Positions 6,264 to 13,314 of a stretch of 14,055 nucleotides of DNA are shown one piece after another. Each line of letters begins with the position of its first letter. Position 1 is the first letter of the stretch. A model generated the notes under the pieces. The model worked only from the letters and a program-made list of their open reading frames with translations. It was not told where the DNA came from and searched no databases. Both the position numbers and the translations under genes were made by a program. Origin of the DNA: Streptococcus sp. (GTDB lineage Bacteria > Bacillota > Bacilli > Lactobacillales > Streptococcaceae); contig JAPJPE010000025.1 in NCBI GenBank assembly GCA_030825825.1, positions 1 to 14,055 on the forward strand. Direction: 5' to 3'.

Positions 6264-7434
6264 AGTAATGAGGGCTTCCTGCTACCCAACCGGTACAGAG
6301 GGCGGATGTGATATTAAAACCGCCTGTATGGGCATTGATATCGAGGACTTCTCCTGCAAAGTGGAGCCCAGGAACTAGCTTACTTTCTAGGGTTTTAGGA
6401 TTGATTTCTTTGAGGCTGACGCCGCCCTTGGTGACAAAGGACTTAGCTAGAGACATCTTCCCAGTAACAGGAATAGGCATCTCTTTGATGTTTTGAATGA
6501 GCTCTTCTGTCTGAGGAGGAGTGAGTTGCTTGGCTTTTTCAGGGAATCCTTGCGCCAAGAAATCAGCTAATCGTTCAGGAAGAAGGGCTTTGAGGCTATT
6601 TTTAATCGCCTTTTCTCGATGCTCTTTTAGAAAGTCTTTTAACTCTTGAGAAGAGGTAGTCGGAAGGAGGTCCAGAGATAAGATTTCGCCGCCTTTAACA
6701 AAGCTGGACATCCGAAGGGCTGCAGGGCCAGAAAGTCCAAAATGGGTAAAGAGAAGGTCGTGTGTGATGATGTGTTTGCCGTAGCTGAGGGTCACATCTG
6801 TCAGAGAGATACCTTGGAGGGCCTTGTGTGGGAAATCTGTCAAAAGAGGGCTTTCTGCCGCTTCTAGATCCGTAATGTTATGTTTGAAGTGACGGGCAAT
6901 TTCGTGTCCGTAGCCAGTAGAGCCGGTAGAAGGGTAGGATTTGCCTCCAGTCGTAACGATCAGCTTATCAGCTGTCCAAGTGTTTTCAGCTGATTTGACG
7001 ATGAAGACGTCTTCTGGCTTGGTGACAGAGACCACTTCACAGTTGGTGGCAATGCTAGCACTAAGCTCAAGAATCTTATTTTCTAAGGCTTGAATAATGG
7101 TGCGAGATTGATCACTAACAGGAAAGACCCGGCCATGGTCTTCGACTTTTAACTTGACGCCATTATCGGTAAAAAATTGGATGATATCATGATTATCAAA
7201 TTGGGAAAACACACTGTAAAGGAAACGGCCATTTCCAGGGATACCGGCCATCAAATCGTCTAAGGTCCCGTTGTTTGTGACATTACAGCGCCCCCCTCCG
7301 GTACCTGCAAGTTTCTTACCCAGCTTTTTATTTTTTTCGATCAGTAGCGTAGGTTGGCCATAAGAGGCGCTGGCAATGGTCGCCATCATACCTGCTGGGC
7401 CACCGCCGATGACAATGGTGTGAAAATGAGTCAT
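6262..7434 (-). CDS. NAD(P)/FAD-dependent oxidoreductase, HI0933/YhiN/BaiN family
   Basis: A 390-residue flavoprotein, about the normal length for the family. The N-terminus carries the dinucleotide-binding loop VIGGGPAGM (about 8-16), with Glu33 at the end of the second strand to hold the FAD ribose. The family signature GTGGGRCNVTN follows at 44-54. The C-terminal FAD-contacting motif GLHFAGEVLD...NAHTGGFN lies near residues 356-377. I chose the ATG at 7434, which has AAGGAAG about 6 bases upstream; a 15-codon longer frame has no such site. One family member, BaiN, was assigned to bile acid dehydroxylation in Clostridium, but the wider family is found in most bacteria and its general substrate is unknown, so I do not use that symbol. 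It has its own promoter and is separated from larD by a terminator. Confidence 0.88.
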   Translation of the reverse strand: MTHFHTIVIGGGPAGMMATIASASYGQPTLLIEKNKKLGKKLAGTGGGRCNVTNNGTLDDLMAGIPGNGRFLYSVFSQFDNHDIIQFFTDNGVKLKVEDHGRVFPVSDQSRTIIQALENKILELSASIATNCEVVSVTKPEDVFIVKSAENTWTADKLIVTTGGKSYPSTGSTGYGHEIARHFKHNITDLEAAESPLLTDFPHKALQGISLTDVTLSYGKHIITHDLLFTHFGLSGPAALRMSSFVKGGEILSLDLLPTTSSQELKDFLKEHREKAIKNSLKALLPERLADFLAQGFPEKAKQLTPPQTEELIQNIKEMPIPVTGKMSLAKSFVTKGGVSLKEINPKTLESKLVPGLHFAGEVLDINAHTGGFNITSALCTGWVAGSPHY

Positions 7435-7477
7435 GTCGTTCTTCCTTCTTTTGTTTCTTTCATGATTTGCTTTGTCC

Positions 7478-7483
7478 ATTATA
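7478..7483 (-). promoter_or_regulatory. -10 element of the flavoprotein gene
   Basis: Read on the minus strand, a perfect TATAAT occupies 7483-7478, about 44 bases before the ATG at 7434. The region one spacer length upstream (about 7501-7506, TTCCGA) is a poor -35. The site lies between the lar terminator and the flavoprotein gene, consistent with independent transcription. Confidence 0.55.
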
Positions 7484-7518
7484 TCATTTTATGGACGGCT
7501 TCGGAAAATGAAGGAATC

Positions 7519-7545
7519 AAAAAAACAAGCATCTTTCGATGCTTG
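7519..7545 (-). terminator. Terminator of the larABCD operon
   Basis: On the minus strand CAAGCATC (7545-7538) and GATGCTTG (7533-7526) form a perfect 8-base stem around GAAA, followed by seven T (7525-7519). It starts 27 bases after the larD stop, which marks larD as the last gene of the operon. Confidence 0.85.
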
Positions 7546-7572
7546 CTTTTGAATGATTCTTCGATCAACTTA

Positions 7573-8286
7573 TTACATGATTCCAAGGAAGTAACGGATG
7601 AAGAAGAAGGCAAGGACAGCACCAACAAATGGAGCAGTACCTGGTACAAGAAGACCATATTGCCAGTCGTTGTTTACTTTATCTTTGATTGGCAAGATTT
7701 GGTAAGCGAAACGAGGTCCAAGGTCACGCGCTTGGTTCATCGCGAAACCTGTAGTACCACCAAGACCCATACCGATAGCCCAAACGATCAAACCAACAGT
7801 GAATGGAAGCATTGCTTCGTTGGCGTGTTCAGCAGCCATGATAGATGTCAAGAAGATAAATGTTGCGAACGCTTCGACGAAGTAGTTACGTGGAAGGTTA
7901 CGGCAGTTAGGGTTAGTTGAGAAGATGTTACGGATAGCAACACCATCAATTTGACCTTCAGAAATCTTGAAGTGGTCTGCGTACATAAAGTAAGCAATGA
8001 CTGCACCAAGGAAGGCACCTATCATTTCAGCGATTGCAATTGGGAAGAATTGAGCGATTGTCAATTTACCAAGAAGGACTTTCAACAAAGCCATAGCAGG
8101 GTTCATTGAAACGCCGCCAAAGACGAACAAGCAGACAGTGATACCGAATGCCCATGTAGTGATCGCGAATAAGTGTCCAGTTCCAGCATATTTTGTTTTC
8201 TTCAAAACGTCGTCACAGTGTACGCCAACCCCGAAGATAATCATCAAAGCTGTACTCATAACTTCTGCAAGTAATTGATGTGTCAT
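7573..8286 (-). CDS. larD: LarD, aquaglyceroporin-type lactate channel
   Basis: A 237-residue, six-segment membrane channel of the MIP/GlpF family. In L. plantarum the homologous LarD lets D- and L-lactic acid cross the membrane by diffusion, which feeds the racemase. The first pore motif is canonical (SMNPAMAL, about residues 60-67). The second reads AMNQARDLGPR in place of NPARD, a variant I associate with the lactobacillar GlpF1/LarD branch rather than with classical glycerol facilitators. The ribosome binding site TAGGAGA lies about 11 bases before the ATG. The start is only 20 bases beyond the larC stop and a terminator follows, so it is the fourth and last gene of larABCD. Glycerol transport cannot be excluded from sequence alone; the larD name rests on context and pore motif. 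Confidence 0.88.
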   Translation of the reverse strand: MTHQLLAEVMSTALMIIFGVGVHCDDVLKKTKYAGTGHLFAITTWAFGITVCLFVFGGVSMNPAMALLKVLLGKLTIAQFFPIAIAEMIGAFLGAVIAYFMYADHFKISEGQIDGVAIRNIFSTNPNCRNLPRNYFVEAFATFIFLTSIMAAEHANEAMLPFTVGLIVWAIGMGLGGTTGFAMNQARDLGPRFAYQILPIKDKVNNDWQYGLLVPGTAPFVGAVLAFFFIRYFLGIM

Positions 8287-8306
8287 GTTAATTAATGTCT
8301 CCTAAA

Positions 8307-9584
8307 TTAATAAATGTATTTTTGTAATTGGTGATAAACTTCTTGAATCGGCAACTGCATCTCCGTAGCAATACGCTGACAGTCTTCGTATTCAAGTGTT
8401 TTTTTAGTGGTAGATCCGTACTGGTTAATTTTTACCGTAACGGGTCCAAATTCCGTATCGATTTGTTCAAATCGACGTTGCATGACCTTTCGGTCGACTT
8501 GTTGGTATCGAAAACCAATGGTACTGGTTTCTTTGAACAAGAGGGCTGAAAAATCTTCCAACTGACTTCCTTGAATCAAGAGAATCAATTCAAAGCCAGG
8601 GCGATTCTTTTTCATAACGACGCTACGATAGTAGACATCTAAAGCTCCAGCGTCCAGGAAACGGTGGATAATATAACCAAGTTGCTCTGGTGTTTGATCA
8701 TCGATCGTAGTGGTGATCTCAATAATTTGATCTTCCGTGCGATGAACAACAGTGGTGCTGTGAGAGGTGTCTTCTTTCAATAGCGAACCGCGTAAAGCAT
8801 TGAATTTTCCAGTCTCTCTTTTACCAAATCCATATCCCACACTTTCGATGGAAAGGTGAGAGGGGATTGGTTCAAAGATTGGTGACAATGCTTTAAGGAG
8901 GGCTAACCCTGTCGGAGTAATCAACTCCGTTTTAACTGTGAAGTCTTGAGTAATCGGAATAGTCGTTCCTTTTCTCAACTGCATCACAGCGGGAACCGGA
9001 ACAGGCATTTCTCCATGGGCAACTGAAATGGTCCCACTTCCCTCAGTGAGAGGAGTAGAGTAAACTGTATCGATACCGAGCGATTCCACTAGGATGAAAA
9101 AGCTAACGATGTCGACAATGGAGTCAATTGCACCAATTTCATGGAAATGAATCTGTTCGACAGGCATGTTATGCACAGCTGCTTCGGCCTTTGCGATATC
9201 AAGAAAGACTTCAAGACTTTTTTCTTTCACAAAAGGACTCAACTGTGAAGCGGCAATCAAATCGTGGATATCCGCATAACTGCGAGCATCCGCGTGGGAA
9301 TGGTGATGATGGTGTTCATGATCGTGATGATGTTCGTGATCGTGATCGTGATCAAAATCACCTTCAATCCCCGTATCTTTCTCCCCGTGGTGAAGGTGAA
9401 CATCGAAATCAGTTCCCCAAATTGCGCTTTTTGCGACGCGATGAACGTGGAGGTGGAAACCATCCACTCCCAGTTTCTCGAGTTTTGTGTGAAGAAGGTC
9501 GACATCTGCCCCAAGGTCCACAAGAAGACCATTGAGCATATCGCCACTTATTCCAGAAAAAGGTTCTAAAAATAGACTGGTCAT
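8307..9584 (-). CDS. larC: LarC, nickel insertion protein for the nickel-pincer cofactor (single frame)
   Basis: LarC is the CTP-dependent cyclometallase that inserts nickel into pyridinium-3,5-bisthiocarboxylic acid mononucleotide to give the nickel-pincer cofactor. The 425-residue product starts with the family hallmark LFLEPFSGISGDM, then a His-rich stretch at 79-97 (13 His in 19 residues) that should collect nickel. It continues through HFHEIGAIDSIVD (about 147-159) and TPTGLALL to the C-terminal domain with MKKNRPGFEL. In L. plantarum the protein is made from two frames (larC1, larC2) by programmed frameshifting; here both parts are in one open frame. The ATG at 9584 shares its A with the larB TGA stop (TGATG) and has AAAGGAAA just upstream, so I reject the 14-codon longer frame that overlaps larB. 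Translation is probably coupled to larB. Confidence 0.93.
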   Translation of the reverse strand: MTSLFLEPFSGISGDMLNGLLVDLGADVDLLHTKLEKLGVDGFHLHVHRVAKSAIWGTDFDVHLHHGEKDTGIEGDFDHDHDHEHHHDHEHHHHHSHADARSYADIHDLIAASQLSPFVKEKSLEVFLDIAKAEAAVHNMPVEQIHFHEIGAIDSIVDIVSFFILVESLGIDTVYSTPLTEGSGTISVAHGEMPVPVPAVMQLRKGTTIPITQDFTVKTELITPTGLALLKALSPIFEPIPSHLSIESVGYGFGKRETGKFNALRGSLLKEDTSHSTTVVHRTEDQIIEITTTIDDQTPEQLGYIIHRFLDAGALDVYYRSVVMKKNRPGFELILLIQGSQLEDFSALLFKETSTIGFRYQQVDRKVMQRRFEQIDTEFGPVTVKINQYGSTTKKTLEYEDCQRIATEMQLPIQEVYHQLQKYIY

Positions 9585-10351
9585 CAGTTTTCCTTTCGAT
9601 TGTGGTTGAGTCGATTGATCATACATGCTGAATAAGCTGCACCAAATCCGTTATCAATGTTGACGACCGTTACACCAGAAGCGCAAGAGGTCAACATACT
9701 CATCAAGGTTGTTAGCCCTTGAAGGTTGCTTCCGTATCCAATGCTGGTCGGAACGGCAATAACGGGGACATCCACAAGGCCTCCTACGACACTGACAAGA
9801 GCTCCTTCCATACCGGCAATCACGATGATCACACTGGCTTTTTGGATCTCTTCTAAGCGATTGAAGAGGCGATGGATGCCGGCGACTCCCACATCATAGA
9901 TTCGGCGAACCGAATGGCCAAAGGTTTCTGCAGTGACTGCAGCTTCTTCTGCAACAGGAACATCACTTGTCCCTGCTGTGACGACCGCAATGTAGTGTTC
10001 AGGATCGGCTTCTTCCTTTTTAGAGTTGAGAACGAAGCAGCGGGCTTCTGGATAATAGTGGCCAGTCGGAAAGCGCTGAGAAAGAGCCTCTCCCTTTTGG
10101 AGAGAGACTCTTGTTGTGAGGATCGGCAATTCTTTTTGTGAAAGAAATTGCAGGATTCCTTCAATTTGCTCAACTGTCTTTCCTTCGCCGTATACGACTT
10201 CAGGGAAGCCGTTGCGACGTTGCCGGTCAGTATCAATTGCTGCATACCCTAGCTCTTTAACCCCGTTGATTTGCTCCAGCGCATCCTCAACGGAGAGATG
10301 GCCCGCTTGCAAAGAACGGAGTGTTTGTTCTAGATTGGGTTGAAAATCCAT
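9584..10351 (-). CDS. larB: LarB, pyridinium-3,5-biscarboxylic acid mononucleotide synthase
   Basis: LarB carboxylates and hydrolyses nicotinic acid adenine dinucleotide to pyridinium-3,5-biscarboxylic acid mononucleotide, the first step toward the nickel-pincer cofactor. The 255-residue product has a small N-terminal region and a C-terminal PurE/AIR-carboxylase-like domain from about residue 115. Visible there are VVTAGTSDVPVAEEAA, IVIAGMEGALVSVVGGL, the glycine-rich VPTSIGYG and the terminal SCASGVTVVNIDNGFG. The Cys in that last motif is residue 223, in the position of the catalytic Cys221 of the L. plantarum enzyme. The ATG lies 8 bases after the larA stop and I see no strong ribosome binding site, so translation probably depends on coupling to larA. 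Confidence 0.94.
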   Translation of the reverse strand: MDFQPNLEQTLRSLQAGHLSVEDALEQINGVKELGYAAIDTDRQRRNGFPEVVYGEGKTVEQIEGILQFLSQKELPILTTRVSLQKGEALSQRFPTGHYYPEARCFVLNSKKEEADPEHYIAVVTAGTSDVPVAEEAAVTAETFGHSVRRIYDVGVAGIHRLFNRLEEIQKASVIIVIAGMEGALVSVVGGLVDVPVIAVPTSIGYGSNLQGLTTLMSMLTSCASGVTVVNIDNGFGAAYSACMINRLNHNRKEN

Positions 10352-10359
10352 GTTTGATT

Positions 10360-11634
10360 CTATTCAACAACGACAGAAAGTCCGTCGCGGATAACAGTTA
10401 CTTTAGCATCTTTTCCTTCACGAGCAAAGGCTTTTTCAAGCGCTTCGTCAAATGAAGTTGCAAGTTCCATATGCATACCTTTGATCAATTCAGGATCTAC
10501 AAGGTCAGATACAAAGATAACATGGTGGTGTACCAAAATACGTGCCAAGATTTGAGAAGTCCATTGGTCTGGGACAGTCTCTAAACGAGGTGTATTGATG
10601 GCTTGTTCCAAGAATTCTTTTGGATCTTCTACGTCAGCAAGGTTGCGATAGAAACCTTCTCCACCGTGACCGTCTGCACATCCAGCTACCATGATGATTG
10701 TTCCGCCTTCTTTGTTAGAAGCTTCGGCTGCAGTCATCCCTTTAACAGCTTGGTAGATGTTTTGGTCAAGTGGGAAACCACCGTTTGTTGAAATTGTGAT
10801 GTCGCTTTCGATCTTAGACACATGTGCCAAGTCTGCAACGAAGTCACAACCAACTTTGTGGGCTTCAACCATGTCCCCAGCGAAAGATCCGATGATGTGT
10901 TTTTCGCCGTCCAATACAACGTTGACGATGAAGGCCAAGTTTGCAGTACGAGCAGCGTAAAGCATATCTTCGTGGATTGGGTTGTGGTCAAGGTTACCAG
11001 TACGTGCCTTATCAGAATTGATGAAGTCACCTGAGTGGTTCGCCATGATAGTTTTGTATGATGCGATACCTGGAAGGACTGATTTACGTCCACCTGAGAA
11101 TCCAGCGAAGAAGTGAGATTCGATGAATCCTTCTGCTATCAACAAGTCAGCTTCAGCAGCGATTTTGTTGATGATACAGTCACCACCTGAAGGGAGTTGT
11201 CCAATTTTAACCATGTCATCGTCGTTTGTTGAAATGTGCATAACGATTTCTTCATTGTCAACGATTTCTTGGCCGTATTTATTGATCAATTCTTCACGAG
11301 TTGAAGGACGGTGGAAACCAGTAGCAACCAAGATACGCACACGTGCATCAGGGTTAACTGAGCGAATACGACGCAAAATGATTGGGGTGATGATGTGAGA
11401 AGGAACGGGACGAGTGTGGTCAGAGCTGATCAACACGATGTCTTTTTTGCCTTTAGCAAGCTCTTCCAAAGTTGGGCTGCCGATAGGGTTGTCCATTGAA
11501 CGTTCAACAGTTTCTTCTTCAGACAGTGGGTTATGGAAGTTTTCCGCCTTAGACTCTAACAATCCTGCAAAGTTTTCATCTGGAATCTTTGCAACAATCG
11601 TCTTTTTGTCGTACGGTAATTTAATTTCTACCAT
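10360..11634 (-). CDS. larA: LarA, nickel-dependent lactate racemase
   Basis: LarA interconverts L- and D-lactate by hydride transfer on the nickel-pincer cofactor, in the cytoplasm. The product is 424 residues, the same length as the L. plantarum enzyme. The active-site residues known from that structure all fall at identical numbers: Asp72 and Arg75 (DHTR), His108 (ATGFH), His174 (IESH), Lys184 (GGRKSVLPG; covalent link to the cofactor thioamide), His200 (nickel ligand, ANH), Gln295 and Lys298 (QNIYQAVK). This supports true lactate racemase activity, rather than one of the LarA homologues that act on other 2-hydroxyacids. AAAGGAG lies 10 bases before the ATG. It is the first gene of larABCD and faces larR across a 161-base intergenic region that carries a 16-base palindrome. 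Confidence 0.97.
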   Translation of the reverse strand: MVEIKLPYDKKTIVAKIPDENFAGLLESKAENFHNPLSEEETVERSMDNPIGSPTLEELAKGKKDIVLISSDHTRPVPSHIITPIILRRIRSVNPDARVRILVATGFHRPSTREELINKYGQEIVDNEEIVMHISTNDDDMVKIGQLPSGGDCIINKIAAEADLLIAEGFIESHFFAGFSGGRKSVLPGIASYKTIMANHSGDFINSDKARTGNLDHNPIHEDMLYAARTANLAFIVNVVLDGEKHIIGSFAGDMVEAHKVGCDFVADLAHVSKIESDITISTNGGFPLDQNIYQAVKGMTAAEASNKEGGTIIMVAGCADGHGGEGFYRNLADVEDPKEFLEQAINTPRLETVPDQWTSQILARILVHHHVIFVSDLVDPELIKGMHMELATSFDEALEKAFAREGKDAKVTVIRDGLSVVVE

Positions 11635-11664
11635 TATTTGCGATCTCCTTTATTAATACTGATA

Positions 11665-11675
11665 CTTATAGTATA
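11665..11675 (-). promoter_or_regulatory. Candidate larA promoter (-10 only)
   Basis: On the minus strand TATACT (11675-11670) and the adjoining TATAAG (11670-11665) are possible -10 elements, about 35 bases before the larA ATG. No TTGACA-like element lies 16-18 bases upstream of either, as expected for a promoter that needs an activator. The palindrome at 11709-11724 is centred roughly 42-47 bases upstream of them. Confidence 0.5.
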
Positions 11676-11708
11676 ATTCTTTTTTAAAAGAGGTGTGTAC
11701 TAATTGAT

Positions 11709-11724
11709 GTTAACAAATGTTAAC
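11709..11724. promoter_or_regulatory. Lar box: 16-base palindromic operator for LarR
   Basis: GTTAACAAATGTTAAC has perfect 7-base half-sites (GTTAACA and TGTTAAC) around two central bases, the dimension and symmetry bound by Crp/Fnr dimers. L. plantarum LarR is reported to bind a 16-base palindromic Lar box between larR and larA, and this site is in the same place. Using a -10 of TATCAT at 11746-11751 for larR, its centre falls near -41.5 for that gene; for larA it is near -54 to -59. Binding is inferred, not shown. Confidence 0.75.
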
Positions 11725-11745
11725 TATACTAATCAAGAATAGGTG

Positions 11746-11751
11746 TATCAT
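11746..11751 (+). promoter_or_regulatory. Candidate -10 of the larR-larE promoter
   Basis: TATCAT at 11746-11751 matches the -10 consensus at four to five positions and lies 44 bases before the larR GTG. No -35 consensus is found; the -35 region abuts the Lar box, so LarR could act there as a class II activator. A competing -10, TATACT at 11725-11730, would place the Lar box over the spacer and predict repression instead. Confidence 0.4.
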
Positions 11752-11795
11752 TAGTGTGACTTCTACAAAGGAATGAAGAAGGAGGAAAATCGCGC

Positions 11796-12461
11796 GTGGA
11801 TTCAGCATTTTTAGTGAAATTCTTGGAAGAGAGGCGAACGCCCATTATCAAGAAAAAATACCACAGCTACCTCTCTTATCGCGGGATTAAAGAGGACTAC
11901 ATCTATATTTTAAAAGAAGGGGTCGTAAAGACCAGTGTCATCATGCGTGATGGGCGTGAGTTTAACTTTTCCTATCTAAAAGCCATTGACATTGTCTCTT
12001 TGATTCGTGATGAGGTGTCCAACTATACAGACTCACCTTTCAATGTGCGAGTGGAGACAGAAGAAGCAAGTTTTTATCGTATTCCTCGGGTCAAGTTTTG
12101 GAATTTTGTCAAAGAGCATAAAGAGCTGCAGGACTATGTGAGGGACTATTATCGTAATAAACTGTCTGAAAGTATGGAGTCTCAGCAGTATATGATGATG
12201 AATGGTAAAAAAGGGGCGGTTTGTTTTCATTTGCAAAAACTAAGCAGTTTGTTTGGTGTGGAGCAAGAAGACGGCGTCTTGATTGATTTCAACATTACCA
12301 ATGAAGATATTGCCGGTTTTTGTGGGATTTCGACGCGAAACAGTGTCAATCGCATTCTCAATGAATTAAAACGAGAAGGTGTTTTGGATATTCGACAGCA
12401 AAAGATCGTGATTTTGGATAATGAACGGATTGAAGAATTTATCGGAAGGGAGCTATTCTAA
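11796..12461 (+). CDS. larR: LarR, Crp/Fnr-family transcriptional regulator
   Basis: A 221-residue Crp/Fnr-type regulator. Residues about 10-115 form the effector-binding beta-roll, about 115-150 the dimerisation helix, and 165-215 the winged helix-turn-helix with NEDIAGFCGISTRNSVNRIL as the DNA-reading element. The only Cys residues seen in this C-terminal half are at 143 and 176, with no FNR-type cluster near the N-terminus, so oxygen sensing through an iron-sulfur cluster is unlikely. In L. plantarum LarR activates larABCDE in response to L-lactate and is countered by D-lactate. The start is GTG at 11796, with GGAGG at 11781-11785 ten bases upstream. It is divergent from larA, and larE begins one base after its stop. 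Position and family give the name; sequence identity to known LarR could not be measured. Confidence 0.85.
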   Translation: MDSAFLVKFLEERRTPIIKKKYHSYLSYRGIKEDYIYILKEGVVKTSVIMRDGREFNFSYLKAIDIVSLIRDEVSNYTDSPFNVRVETEEASFYRIPRVKFWNFVKEHKELQDYVRDYYRNKLSESMESQQYMMMNGKKGAVCFHLQKLSSLFGVEQEDGVLIDFNITNEDIAGFCGISTRNSVNRILNELKREGVLDIRQQKIVILDNERIEEFIGRELF

Positions 12462-12462
12462 G

Positions 12463-13311
12463 ATGGCAACAGAAGCACAAATCAGAAAAGAAAAAGAAGA
12501 AAAATTACAAGATATTTTACGAAAAATCGGAAAGGTAGCCGTTACCTATTCAGGTGGGATTGACAGCTCTTATCTCTTGAAGGTGGCCTTGGATACCTTG
12601 GGACCTGACAATGTTATTGCGGCCGTCGTGAACTCTGAGATGTTTTCAAATGAAGAATTCGATCTAGCGCTCGACTTGGCCGATCAGCTAGGAGCACCTG
12701 TGCTTGGACTGGAAATGAGAGAATTGAGTGATCCACGGATTGCTGCCAATACGCCCAATATTTGGTATTACACCAAACAATTGATGTACCAAACTATTAA
12801 GGATTCAGTTACAGAACTGGGCTTTAAGCAATTGGTAGACGGCAATATTATGGATGATATCGACGATTTTCGCCCTGGTATCAAGGCTAGGGACGAAGCG
12901 GGTGTCCGCAGTGTCTTGCAAGAAGCCGGCCTCTATAAGACAGAAATTCGTCAATTGGCCAAGGAAAGAGGGGTCTCCAATTGGAATAAGGTGCCATCTT
13001 GTAGCGTTGCCTCACGCTTCCCATACGGAGTGAAAATCACTTCAGAAAATGTACAACGGGTTTTTGAAGGGGAAGAGTTCCTTGTAGGACTTGGCTTTGA
13101 GCAAGTCCGTGTGCGTGTGCATGGAGACTTGGCGCGCATCGAAGTGGAAGAAGACCATCTGCTTAAAGCCATCCAACTGCATGACAAGATCAATGACTAC
13201 ATGAAAAAAATCGGATTTACCTATGTAGCCTTGGATTTGGCTGGATATAAGTACGGCCGGATGAATGATGCATTGGATGAAAAAACAAAAGAAAAAATTA
13301 TGGCAGGTTAA
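12463..13311 (+). CDS. larE: LarE, ATP-dependent sacrificial sulfur transferase
   Basis: LarE adenylates the carboxylates of the LarB product and replaces them with thiocarboxylates. In the L. plantarum type it sacrifices the sulfur of its own Cys, leaving dehydroalanine. The 282-residue product has the PP-loop ATP pyrophosphatase motif SGGIDSS at 30-36 near the N-terminus and a conserved NxxPSCSVASR segment in which Cys180 matches the sacrificial Cys176 of the L. plantarum enzyme. A single Cys at this place fits the one-turnover type rather than the cluster-bearing type with three Cys. I chose the ATG at 12463, with GGAAGGGAG upstream; a 14-codon longer frame would run back into larR. It is read with larR, not with larABCD as in L. 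plantarum. Confidence 0.94.
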   Translation: MATEAQIRKEKEEKLQDILRKIGKVAVTYSGGIDSSYLLKVALDTLGPDNVIAAVVNSEMFSNEEFDLALDLADQLGAPVLGLEMRELSDPRIAANTPNIWYYTKQLMYQTIKDSVTELGFKQLVDGNIMDDIDDFRPGIKARDEAGVRSVLQEAGLYKTEIRQLAKERGVSNWNKVPSCSVASRFPYGVKITSENVQRVFEGEEFLVGLGFEQVRVRVHGDLARIEVEEDHLLKAIQLHDKINDYMKKIGFTYVALDLAGYKYGRMNDALDEKTKEKIMAG

Positions 13312-13314
13312 GCA

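Noticed and set aside
7354..7920. Plus-strand open frame of 188 codons opposite the flavoprotein start and larD
   Set aside because: It crosses a terminator and two well-supported minus-strand genes, and its translation is rich in Cys, Trp and Ser without domain-like pattern.
9128..9569. Plus-strand open frames opposite the larC N-terminus
   Set aside because: They are the antisense reading of the low-complexity His-coding tract and have no start signals or recognisable protein character.
9585..9626. Longer larC start at 9626
   Set aside because: It would overlap larB by 43 bases without a ribosome binding site, whereas the ATG at 9584 has AAAGGAAA upstream and begins directly before the conserved LFLEPFSGISGD motif.
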